Assembly (NCBI RefSeq): GCF_004364805.1
Contig: NZ_SOAP01000003.1
Coordinates: forward strand, 186,001-250,000
Length of the DNA: 64,000 nt
DNA from: Pelagimonas phthalicica
GTDB lineage: Bacteria > Pseudomonadota > Alphaproteobacteria > Rhodobacterales > Rhodobacteraceae
Direction: 5' to 3'
In this document: positions 35,830-43,488 of the stretch, in pieces
Numbering within the stretch: the first letter of the stretch is position 1
How the letters are laid out: each line of letters begins with the position of its first letter
Program-made: the position numbers and the translations under genes
The notes under the pieces: model-generated
The model's database searches: none
What the model was told of the DNA's origin: nothing
The model's input: only the letters and a program-made list of their open reading frames with translations

Positions 35830-36183
35830 TCATTGCCTGAAATAAAGACTATTCGCGCAGTCAGACCAGCTCATGCCTCGCATTGGCTTCATGTGAGGGA
35901 CCTGTCGAACCGACTTAACAGGGCGAACGCTGCGCACTGACTTAACAGGCTTCACCGATCGCACAGGGCGTATCGGGCCTCCCGAAGCGTCGGTAGAGAA
36001 CAAAGCTGGCCGGTTGGACCTGTCATAAAGCCAGCCGTTATGAATCCAGCCAAGCAAGCGGCCTGAGAAAGAATAGACCTTGTCGCTTGCGAAGTAGCCC
36101 ACTGGTTCACCACTCCAAAGGTAGAGGTTATTACCGTCTGGCGAGTAACAGGTGGCCTGTCCATTGTTGTCGAAGAACTCCAT
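35830..36183 (-). CDS. 4-fold beta-flower-like protein with PV(K/R)SV repeats
   Basis: The 117-residue protein has an N-terminal half (1-60) with repeated short strands around Gly/Asn and Tyr/Trp (YSPDGNNLYLWSGEPVGYF, then LLGWIHNGWLYD), resembling 4-fold beta-flower domains. A basic tail (about 70-100) is built from RPVRSVKPVKSVRSVRP-type pentads. No enzyme motif is seen. It is upstream of the DUF6680-like gene on the same strand and shares its lower GC content. Function unknown; domain name is from pattern memory. Confidence 0.55.
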   Translation of the reverse strand: MEFFDNNGQATCYSPDGNNLYLWSGEPVGYFASDKVYSFSGRLLGWIHNGWLYDRSNRPALFSTDASGGPIRPVRSVKPVKSVRSVRPVKSVRQVPHMKPMRGMSWSDCANSLYFRQ

Positions 36184-36293
36184 GAGTTGTCCCTGAATTT
36201 GTCTCTTCGTCTATATATAGATAAAGTTCGTGCTTTGTTCAACCTGTTGACCCAACTTAGGAGTGTGTGCTGCAGCGGCAAACTCCACCCAAC

Positions 36294-36751
36294 CTAATCC
36301 CCCCGCCGGATCATGTCGCGGATTTTGATGGCTTTTTCGAAGTGGTCGAGTTGGTGGGTTTTGATCCACCATTGGGCCATTTCCATCAGCAGGTCGGGGG
36401 CGTCGTTTTTGTTGGCTCTTGACCCTAGTCATATGGAACCGAAAAACGCTACTTAGAAAAATAGCAACCACACAGGTTCGCGCCCGGCACCGAGGGTAGG
36501 CGCATCGATACTTGGCAACCGCTTGGTGGCATCAAATAGCTGTGCATCTTGTTGAAACGTTGAGACGAATTCGCGCCCGCCCTGGGGGGCGGAGTCGGGC
36601 GCGAACCGGATCGCAGGCGATCCGGGGGTATTTTCTCTATGACAAGAATTTCGGTTCCGGGTGGCTAGAAGGACAGGCCAACGGTTTCGCCTTTCTTGGC
36701 GATTTTCTCTTCGCAGATGGTGATGGCTTTTTGGCGCAGGCTGTCTCGCAT
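36294..36751 (-). pseudogene. Small conserved gene (DUF6500-like) split by an insertion
   Basis: On the minus strand ATG at 36751 opens MRDSLRQKAITICEEKIAKK..GETVGLSF and meets a stop at 36665. A second coding fragment from 36416 reads ANKNDAPDLLMEMAQWW..IRDMIRRGD and stops at 36294. Together they look like one small Rhodobacterales protein of about 70 residues (DUF6500 by memory), cut after the conserved LSF. The two parts are in different frames and are separated by a 236-base element flanked by CTAG (36425-36428 and 36665-36668). Only a truncated peptide can be made. Confidence 0.65.
36429..36664. mobile_element. 236-bp CTAG-flanked element with short inverted ends
   Basis: Both ends read CTAG-N6-GGAACCGAAA going inward (left from 36425, right from 36668 on the minus strand). 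The interior contains a CG-rich palindromic block (CGCGCCCGCCC..GGGCGGAGTCGGGCGCG, 36571-36603) and an ATCGCAGGCGAT/CCGG hairpin. No transposase frame is present. A partial relative lies at about 51030-51213 after dnaE, sharing GTTCGC(G/A)CCCG, the GC-rich block, the CCGGAT/ATCCGG hairpin and the GGTTCC end. It interrupts the small gene at 36294-36751. Confidence 0.65.
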
Positions 36752-36812
36752 GGTGTTCCCCCGGTTTTACAGCCTTGGAACATATGGGGAACATTTGCGG
36801 TGTGCAAGCATG

Positions 36813-36839
36813 AAAAAGGGCCACCCCGAAGGATGGCCC
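36813..36839 (-). terminator. Rho-independent terminator of the purine transporter operon
   Basis: On the minus strand GGGCCATCC..GGGTGGCCC forms a stem with a TTCG-type loop and one mismatch, followed by TTTTTC. It starts 23 bases after the stop codon of the BMP substrate-binding gene, the last gene of the leftward operon that begins at xdhA. Confidence 0.8.
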
Positions 36840-36861
36840 AATCTAAGCGATAACAGATAGC

Positions 36862-37938
36862 TTAGTTGGGAATTTCGTCGGTGATGCCTTCGACATAGAA
36901 GCTCATCCCGGCCAGGGTGCCGAGATCGGCCACTTCGCCCTCAGCCAGCCAGGCAGAGCCGTCTTGCTTGTTCAGCGGGCCAGTGAAGGGGCTGTATTCG
37001 CCGGTGCGGATGGCTTCGACCATGGCCAGAGCCGACTCTTTCACCTCGGCAGGAACCGCATCGGTGATCTCGCCGATTTCAACCATGCCGGTGTCGATGC
37101 CGTCCCAGGTGTCAACGGATTCCCAGCTGCCATCCAGAACCGCCTGAACGCGGGCGATGTAGTAAGGGGCCCAGTTGTCGATGATCGAAGACACGCGCGG
37201 ATGCGGCGCGTAATCGGCCATATCCGAGGCCTGACCAAAGGTGATCACATTGCCCGCCTCTTTGGCCGCGGCCTGAGGCGCGGTGGAGTCGGTGTGCTGC
37301 AGGATCACGTCAGCGCCGTTCTCGATCAGAGCGCGGGCGGCGTCGGCCTCTTTGGCGGGGTCAAACCATGTATAGGCCCAGACCACGGAGAATTCGACAT
37401 CCGGGTTGACCTTTTTGGCGTGGATATAGGCGGAGTTGATACCGCGAATAACCTCGGGGATCGGGAAGGAGGCGATATAGCCGATCTTGTTGGTCTTGGT
37501 CATGTGACCGGCGATGTGGCCCTGAACCGCGCGGCCTTCGTAGAAGCGCGCGGAGTAGGTGGAGACGTTGTCAGAACGCTTGTAGCCGGTGGCGTGCTCG
37601 AATTTCACATTCGGGAACTTTTCGGCCACGGCCAGGGTTGGGTCCATATAGCCAAAGGAGGTGGTAAAGATGATGTCGGCCCCGGCAATGGCCATCTGGG
37701 TGATCGCACGCTCGGCATCCGCACTTTCAGGGACGTTTTCCTGGAAGATGGTTTTCACCTTGCCGTCAAAATGCGCTTCCATCTTCCGGCGCGACTGGTC
37801 GTGCTCATAGGTCCAGCCGCCGTCGCCCGGCGTGCCGATATAGATAAAGCCGGCGGTGACCTCGGCCTCGGCCCAGGCGGAGGCCCCGGTCAAGGTGGCG
37901 GCAGCGGCCACAGCGGCAAGCAATGTTCTGCGTTTCAT
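36862..37938 (-). CDS. BMP family ABC transporter substrate-binding protein
   Basis: This 358-residue periplasmic protein has a signal peptide (about 1-23, ending ASAWA) and the BMP/PnrA-type fold, with GFIYIGTPGDGGWTYEHDQSRR early and GADVILQHTDSTAP in the second lobe. BMP proteins bind nucleosides or purines. It is the last gene of the leftward xdh-transporter operon, one base after the ion channel and 23 bases before the terminator at 36839. The start MKRRTLLAA at 37938 fits the signal peptide; the frame upstream lies inside the channel gene. Confidence 0.92.
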   Translation of the reverse strand: MKRRTLLAAVAAAATLTGASAWAEAEVTAGFIYIGTPGDGGWTYEHDQSRRKMEAHFDGKVKTIFQENVPESADAERAITQMAIAGADIIFTTSFGYMDPTLAVAEKFPNVKFEHATGYKRSDNVSTYSARFYEGRAVQGHIAGHMTKTNKIGYIASFPIPEVIRGINSAYIHAKKVNPDVEFSVVWAYTWFDPAKEADAARALIENGADVILQHTDSTAPQAAAKEAGNVITFGQASDMADYAPHPRVSSIIDNWAPYYIARVQAVLDGSWESVDTWDGIDTGMVEIGEITDAVPAEVKESALAMVEAIRTGEYSPFTGPLNKQDGSAWLAEGEVADLGTLAGMSFYVEGITDEIPN

Positions 37939-37939
37939 G

Positions 37940-38722
37940 TCAGTTTTCCCCATTGGTGGTTTCAGGTTTGTCCCGGTTGATGAGATCGTTTTCCAGATCG
38001 TCAGGGTCTTCTTCTGGCGCATTCAGCAGGCCCGAGGTGATCAGGCCCGCAGGGATCGCCACAATCCCCAATCCGATTAAAAGAGTTATCGCAGTAAAGA
38101 TGCGCCCGCCAGTGGTAACTGGATAAACATCGCCGTAACCCACTGTTGTTAATGTCGCAATCGCCCACCAGGCGCTTTGCGGGATTGATCCGAATATCTC
38201 GGGCTGGGCGTCTTTTTCAAAGTGGTAGATGCCGACAGCGGCCAGGAAAAGCGTGATCGCGGCCAGCACGCCGAACAGGATCATTTCCTCGCGGTTGGAG
38301 GATAGGGCATGTTCCAGCCGCAAAATGGCGCGGCGCATGCGCAGCAGTTTCAGCAGGCGGAAAATGCGCATGAGACGCAGGGTGCGCAGCACTTCGCTGT
38401 TTGGGAACAAAAACAGCAGCGCGGGCAGGATCGAAAGCAGGTCGATCAGGCCCCAGAAGCTGAAGATGTATCCCAGGCGGCTTTCGGCGCTCCAGAGGCG
38501 GAGCAGGAATTCGGCGCAGAAGATCGCCAGCAGGATGACCTCGAGCCCGGTCAGGATCTGTACGGTGAGTGAATCCTTGCCCGGCATGCTCTGCAGCGTG
38601 ATGGTAAAGGCCGAGAGGACAATGGCGACATGCAGACAGGCCAAAGGCAGTTTGCCATAGCGCGGGTCGAACCCTTCCAGCGCCAGGGCAACACGTTGCT
38701 TTTTGTCCATCTCTATCGCCAT
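37940..38722 (-). CDS. Voltage-gated-type potassium channel in a purine transporter operon
   Basis: The 260-residue protein has six predicted spans. S4 is strongly charged (arginines every third residue from R113 to R131, ending RMRRAILRL), and the selectivity filter is T193-V-G-Y-G-D198. This is the architecture of KvAP/Kch-like voltage-sensor potassium channels. It lies nine bases after a transporter permease and one base before the BMP binding protein, all on the same strand, so it should be made with them. A cyclic-nucleotide domain is absent. Why a potassium channel is co-expressed with a purine importer is not known. Confidence 0.9.
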   Translation of the reverse strand: MAIEMDKKQRVALALEGFDPRYGKLPLACLHVAIVLSAFTITLQSMPGKDSLTVQILTGLEVILLAIFCAEFLLRLWSAESRLGYIFSFWGLIDLLSILPALLFLFPNSEVLRTLRLMRIFRLLKLLRMRRAILRLEHALSSNREEMILFGVLAAITLFLAAVGIYHFEKDAQPEIFGSIPQSAWWAIATLTTVGYGDVYPVTTGGRIFTAITLLIGLGIVAIPAGLITSGLLNAPEEDPDDLENDLINRDKPETTNGEN

Positions 38723-38731
38723 CCTGTATCC

Positions 38732-39655
38732 CTAATTTGACGCGTGGAACGACCGGCCAAGCGAGGCAGGAGCCCCATGCGCGCCGCGCGCCGAGATGAT
38801 GACCAGCACCAGAATGGTGACAAGGTAGGGCGAGGCCGAAAGCAGCGCCACCGGCACCTTGACCCCGGCGGCTTGGAGGTTGAGTTGCAACACGGTGATG
38901 CCGCCAAAGAGATAGGCCCCCACCATGATGCGCCAGGGCCGCCAGGAGGCAAAGACCACGATGGCCAGCGCGATCCAGCCCGCACCTGCGGTCATGCCTT
39001 CGGTCCATTGCGGCACGCGCACGAGGGACAGGTAAGCCCCGCCAAGCCCTGCGCAAGCACCGCCAAACAGGATCGCCAACATGCGCACGCGCACAACCTT
39101 GTAGCCAAGCGCATGGGCGCTGTCATGGCTTTCGCCCACGGCGCGCAGGATCAGCCCGGCGCGGGTGTATTTCAGAAAGGCCCAGACCGCGATGACCAGC
39201 AGGATCGAGAGATAGACCATGATGTCATGTTTGAAGAACATGGTGCCAAGGCCGGGAATATCGGAAAGCGGGCCGAGGTCGAGCTTGGGCAGGGTGGGGG
39301 ATTTGATCCCCTCATAGGGTTTGCCCAGCAGCGCCGAGAGGCCAAGCCCCGCCAGGGTCAGGCCCAGCCCGGTGGCGACCTGGTTGGACAGCAGATATTG
39401 TGTCAGGATGGCAAAGACGAGGCTAAGCAGCGCCCCCGCCCCGGCAGCGGCAGCAAAGCCGACCAGCGGAGAGGTGGTGTTGACCGCAGCGGCAAAGCCA
39501 ACCACCGCGCCGGTGATCATCATGCCCTCGACCCCGAGGTTCAGCGTGCCGGATTTTTCGACCACAAGCTCGCCAATGGCGGCCAGCATGATCGGCGTGG
39601 CCGAAACCATGATCGAAGCGACGAGGAGAATGGGGGAGATTGAGCTTAGGTCCAT
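38732..39655 (-). CDS. BMP-type nucleoside ABC transporter permease (second)
   Basis: This 307-residue inner-membrane protein has eight or more spans and the permease signature GESHDSAHALGYKVVRVRMLAILFGGACAGLGGAYLS. It matches the shorter permease of BMP/YufPQ-type nucleoside importers, and it forms the channel with the other permease at 39967-41052. It is immediately after a 104-residue membrane protein (one base between) and nine bases before the potassium channel. Confidence 0.92.
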   Translation of the reverse strand: MDLSSISPILLVASIMVSATPIMLAAIGELVVEKSGTLNLGVEGMMITGAVVGFAAAVNTTSPLVGFAAAAGAGALLSLVFAILTQYLLSNQVATGLGLTLAGLGLSALLGKPYEGIKSPTLPKLDLGPLSDIPGLGTMFFKHDIMVYLSILLVIAVWAFLKYTRAGLILRAVGESHDSAHALGYKVVRVRMLAILFGGACAGLGGAYLSLVRVPQWTEGMTAGAGWIALAIVVFASWRPWRIMVGAYLFGGITVLQLNLQAAGVKVPVALLSASPYLVTILVLVIISARGAHGAPASLGRSFHASN

Positions 39656-39970
39656 TTAGAAAGCCTCCTGTGCGATCTCAAAGGCGATGGCGGTCGCGAC
39701 TAAAAAAACAAACCAAGCAGCCAGCATCTTGAGGAGGGTTTGGACGAAGTCCCGTTTCATGTCACGAACCATGAATAGGGCCATTAAAGGGCCAGCCGCC
39801 CCGACAAGGAAATAGACCATAACATTGAGGAAAGCTTCGAGGGATATCGTCCAACCACCGAAGACCAAAAGCGCTGCGCCGACGGGGGTTGACAGAAGCA
39901 GAGCTGTGACCGCCGCCGTGCCCAAGAAGAAAAAGGCAAGGGTCAATGAAAAAGGACGGTATTCGCTCAT
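39656..39970 (-). CDS. Small three-span membrane protein between two transporter permeases
   Basis: The 104-residue protein starts MSEYRPFSLTLAFFFLG and has three hydrophobic spans (about 8-30, 45-67 and 80-100) with a short charged loop (VRDMKRDF). I recognise no family. It overlaps the upstream permease by four bases (39967-39970) and touches the next permease, so it is translated with the transporter. It may be an accessory subunit or unrelated insertion; context is the only clue. Confidence 0.7.
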   Translation of the reverse strand: MSEYRPFSLTLAFFFLGTAAVTALLLSTPVGAALLVFGGWTISLEAFLNVMVYFLVGAAGPLMALFMVRDMKRDFVQTLLKMLAAWFVFLVATAIAFEIAQEAF

Positions 39971-41052
39971 GCTACCTCCTTCTTGGCCAGACGCAGGCGG
40001 TAATTGCTGAACACATCCGTCGCCAGCAGGAAGAAGAGCAGCATGCCCTGAAAGAGTTGGATTGCCGCGCCGGGGACGCCGAGCATCAGTTGGGCGAGCT
40101 CTCCGCCGATATAGGTCAGCGCCATCAGCAGGCCCGCCAGCAGGATGCCGATCGGGTTCAAACGGCCCAGAAAGGCGACGATGATCGCGGTAAAGCCATA
40201 GCCTGCGTTGAAATCAATGGTGATCTGACCGGCGGGGCCCGCGACTTCGAACAACCCGGCCATGCCAGCCAAAGCCCCGGACATGCCAAGGCAGAACAAC
40301 ACGATCCGGGTGGGATTGACGCCCGAGAAACGCGCAGCGCGCGGGGCGTCTCCGGTCAGGCGGATGTTAAAGCCCTGGATATGGCGGCTGAACAGCACAT
40401 AGGCCCCGATCACCGCGATAAAGGCGGCAACCACGCCCCAATGCAGCCCGGTATTGGCGATCAGCTCACCATTATGGACGTTGCCCCATTCCTTGAAATT
40501 TCGCGAGCCGGGAAAGCCCATGCCGTCGGGATTGCGCAGGAAACCGGAAGCGGCAGAGGCCAGAATGGTCTCGGCCACATAGACCAGCATCAGCGACACA
40601 AGGATTTCATTGGTGCCCAGCTTGGTCTTGAGCAAGGCCGGGATCATCGCCCAGGCCCAGCCACCCAAAGCGCCAAAGAGCAGCATCAGCGGAAAAATCA
40701 GCGGGCTTTCAGACGGGTAGAGCGCCAGCCCCGCCCCGGCGCCACAGATCGCGCCCATGATATATTGCCCCTCGGCCCCGATATTCCAGATCCCGGCGCG
40801 AAAGCCGATGGACAGGCCAATGGCAATCAGGATCAGCGGTCCGGCTTTGACCAGCAATTGCGGGCGGGTAAAGCCCGAGAATTGCGGGCTGAATATCGGG
40901 TCCCAAAAGATCGTGCGGATCGCTTCGAACGGGTTGGCCCCCAGCATCGAGAACAGCGCGCCGCCAACGATCATGGTCAGCGCCACCGCCAAAAGCGGCG
41001 ACAAAGCCACCCAGGCGCGGGAGGGTTCAGGGCGTTTTTCAAGGCGCAGCAT
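39967..41052 (-). CDS. BMP-type nucleoside ABC transporter permease (first)
   Basis: The 361-residue inner-membrane protein has about ten spans and the permease motif LTGDAPRAARFSGVNPTRIVLFCLGMSGALAGMAGL, as in the longer permease of nucleoside/purine ABC importers. The ATG at 41052 has GGAGG six bases upstream; a Met 18 bases earlier has a poorer site. It overlaps the ATPase gene by 14 bases and the 104-residue gene by four. Confidence 0.92.
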   Translation of the reverse strand: MLRLEKRPEPSRAWVALSPLLAVALTMIVGGALFSMLGANPFEAIRTIFWDPIFSPQFSGFTRPQLLVKAGPLILIAIGLSIGFRAGIWNIGAEGQYIMGAICGAGAGLALYPSESPLIFPLMLLFGALGGWAWAMIPALLKTKLGTNEILVSLMLVYVAETILASAASGFLRNPDGMGFPGSRNFKEWGNVHNGELIANTGLHWGVVAAFIAVIGAYVLFSRHIQGFNIRLTGDAPRAARFSGVNPTRIVLFCLGMSGALAGMAGLFEVAGPAGQITIDFNAGYGFTAIIVAFLGRLNPIGILLAGLLMALTYIGGELAQLMLGVPGAAIQLFQGMLLFFLLATDVFSNYRLRLAKKEVA

Positions 41053-42562
41053 GGGCGACCTCCATGTCATGGGCTCCGCCCATCATCAGACCGATCTGCT
41101 CCATATCCAGCCCCTGCACGGCGCGTGGCTCGGACAGGCGGCCTTCGTTCAGGGCGGCGAAGCGGTCGGAAATTTCCATAAGCTCATCAAGGTCTTGGCT
41201 GATCACCAAAATGGCGGCCCCGCCATGGGCGAGGTCAAGCAGGGCTTGGCGAATGGCCGCCGCCGCTGCCGCATCAACACCCCAGGTAGGTTGGTTGATC
41301 ACCAGCAGGTCGGGCTTTTGCACGATCTCGCGCCCCACCACATATTTTTGCAGATTGCCCCCCGATAGGGCGCGCGCCGCGACCTGAGGCCCGGGCGTGC
41401 GCACGTCGAATTTGGCAATGACATCCTCGGCAAAGCTGCGCGCCTTGCCCCAGTCGATAAACCCGTTTGAGACCAGCCCGGCGCGGTGGCCGGCGGTGAG
41501 GACTCCGTTTTCGGTCAGGCTCATATCCGGGGCGGCGGCGTGGCCAAGGCGTTCCTCGGGGGCCGAGAGCAGGCCGGGCAGGCGGCGCGCACCGGGGCCA
41601 TCCTGACTGACATCGCGCCCCTGAAAGGCGACGCTGCCGGGTTGCGAGAGGCGTTCGCCGGACAGGGCCATCAGCAGCTCGTCCTGACCATTGCCCGCAA
41701 CCCCGCCAATGCCCAGCACCTCGCCCTGACGCAGTTCAAACGAGATATCGCGCAGCGGCGTACCAATCCCGTCCAGCGCGGGCAGCGAGAGGTTGGTGAC
41801 CTTGAGCACCGTATCCCCGAGCTGCACATCACGCGCCTCGGGCGTGGCAAAGCTGCTGCCCACCATCATTTCGGCCATTTGCCGCGCCGAGGTTTCGGCG
41901 GGCGTGCAGGTGCCGACATTCTTGCCGTGACGCAGGATGGTGGCGTGATCACAGAGCGCGCGGATCTCTTCAAGCTTGTGGGAAATATAGAGGATCGAGG
42001 TGCCCTCGGATTTCAGCTTGCGCAGGGTTTCGAACAGGATGTCGACCTCTTGCGGGGTCAAGACGCTGGTGGGCTCATCCATGATCAACAGGCGCGGGTC
42101 TTGCAAAAGACAGCGAATGATTTCAACGCGTTGCCGTTCCCCGGCGGACAGGCTGGCCACATCGCGCGACGGGTCCAACGGCAACCCGTATTGTTCCGAG
42201 ACCTGCCGGATACGCGCGGCCAGATCGCGGGGTTTGGGCGGGTTCTCCATGCCAAGGGCGACGTTTTCCGCCACGCTGAGCGCGTCAAAGAGCGAGAAAT
42301 GCTGGAACACCATGGCGACCCCGGCCTGTCGCGCGGCCGAGGGTTTGGGCGGTGCAAAAGCCGCGCCATTCCAGGTCATCGCGCCCTTATCCGGGCTCAC
42401 CAGCCCATAGATCATCTTGACCAGCGTCGATTTGCCAGCGCCGTTTTCCCCAAGCAGCGCATGAATCTCGCCCTTGCCAATGTCAAAACTGACATTGTCA
42501 TTGGCGATGACGCCGGGATAGGCCTTGGTCAGCCCGTTGATGCTGAGGAGTGTGTCCTGCAC
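41039..42562 (-). CDS. Nucleoside ABC transporter ATP-binding protein (double ATPase)
   Basis: This 507-residue protein carries two ABC ATPase domains, as in sugar/nucleoside importers. The first has Walker A G38-ENGAGK-ST46, the signature LSAGERQRVEI and Walker B LLIMDEPTSVL. The second has GGVAGNGQDELL and ALSGGNLQKYVVGREI. The start is GTG at 42562 with AAGGAGGA upstream; extending the frame runs into xdhC. It overlaps xdhC by 34 bases and the first permease by 14. Confidence 0.93.
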   Translation of the reverse strand: MQDTLLSINGLTKAYPGVIANDNVSFDIGKGEIHALLGENGAGKSTLVKMIYGLVSPDKGAMTWNGAAFAPPKPSAARQAGVAMVFQHFSLFDALSVAENVALGMENPPKPRDLAARIRQVSEQYGLPLDPSRDVASLSAGERQRVEIIRCLLQDPRLLIMDEPTSVLTPQEVDILFETLRKLKSEGTSILYISHKLEEIRALCDHATILRHGKNVGTCTPAETSARQMAEMMVGSSFATPEARDVQLGDTVLKVTNLSLPALDGIGTPLRDISFELRQGEVLGIGGVAGNGQDELLMALSGERLSQPGSVAFQGRDVSQDGPGARRLPGLLSAPEERLGHAAAPDMSLTENGVLTAGHRAGLVSNGFIDWGKARSFAEDVIAKFDVRTPGPQVAARALSGGNLQKYVVGREIVQKPDLLVINQPTWGVDAAAAAAIRQALLDLAHGGAAILVISQDLDELMEISDRFAALNEGRLSEPRAVQGLDMEQIGLMMGGAHDMEVAHAAP

Positions 42563-43488
42563 GCGGTGTCCTCCTTGTTTAGCAATGTGACTAGCTGGGC
42601 CGCCACGCCGATGGCAATGGCCTGCGGGTGTTTGCCGAGAGATTTTTGACCAATTGGGCAAGTTATGCGCTGAATTTGCGCATGGTCGTGGCCAAGCTGG
42701 GTGAGGCGTTTGCGAAAGCGGGCCCATTTGGTGTCTGACCCGATCAAGCCGGCGAAACTGAACCCATGGGTGAGGGCCGCGTGACAGAGCTGAAAGTCCA
42801 GCTCATGGCTATAGGTCAGGATCAGATGCGCGGCGTCTTCGGGCGCATGGGGCATGAGCAGATGCGGCGCGCGGGCGGGGAGCTGGGTGACATTGGCCGG
42901 GATCTGCTCAGGAAAGCGATCCGGCGCGGTATCCACCCAGGTGATGGCGAATTCCGGCAGCGGATGCAGCGTGTTGACCAAGGCACGCCCCACATGGCCC
43001 GCGCCCCAGATCCACAGATCTTGTTGTGGTTTTTCAACCGGTTCGATCATCCAGCCCTGGATCAACTGCGGCTCAGGCCGGGTGCCTTGCGCACGGGCGC
43101 GATCCAGACAGCGCTGCACGGCAAGGGGCTTGTCACTCTGCGCGCCTATGGGCCGCGCCAGCACCTCATCCGCCTGCAAGCTGTGCAGCCGCGCGGCGTC
43201 GAAATGCTCGGTCAAAAGCGTCACCGCCCCACCGCAGCATTGCCCCAATTCGGGGCCAAGCGCATGGCGGCTGAGGCCGCTGGTTTCCAGCGCGCGTGCG
43301 GCGGCCTGATACTCCAAAGCCCCGCCGCCGATGGTGCCCGATTGCCTGACACTGTCGCCCTCGCGCCAGACCAGCATCGCGGCCCCAACTTCGCGCGGGG
43401 ACGACCCTGCAATCTCGGCAATCACCACACGGGCAACGCGCCCATGGGCGGCGACCGCAGCGCTTATGGCATTCAGATCAATGCCCAT
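42529..43488 (-). CDS. xdhC: XdhC, xanthine dehydrogenase molybdenum cofactor insertion factor
   Basis: The 319-residue XdhC binds the molybdenum cofactor, helps its sulfuration and inserts it into XdhB. The motif REVGAAMLVW in the N-terminal domain and IWGAGHVGRALVNTLHPLP at the start of the Rossmann domain are visible, with the conserved GQCCGGAVTLL between. It overlaps xdhB by 11 bases and the ATPase gene by 34. The start [13 protein letters not shown] at 43488 is inside the xdhB tail, which is typical for the operon. Confidence 0.93.
   Translation of the reverse strand: MGIDLNAISAAVAAHGRVARVVIAEIAGSSPREVGAAMLVWREGDSVRQSGTIGGGALEYQAAARALETSGLSRHALGPELGQCCGGAVTLLTEHFDAARLHSLQADEVLARPIGAQSDKPLAVQRCLDRARAQGTRPEPQLIQGWMIEPVEKPQQDLWIWGAGHVGRALVNTLHPLPEFAITWVDTAPDRFPEQIPANVTQLPARAPHLLMPHAPEDAAHLILTYSHELDFQLCHAALTHGFSFAGLIGSDTKWARFRKRLTQLGHDHAQIQRITCPIGQKSLGKHPQAIAIGVAAQLVTLLNKEDTACRTHSSASTG

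Noticed and set aside
36211-36471. 86-codon frame across the 36294 fragment and the element edge
   Set aside because: It is in a different frame from the conserved peptide and includes element DNA; the conserved fragment was annotated instead.
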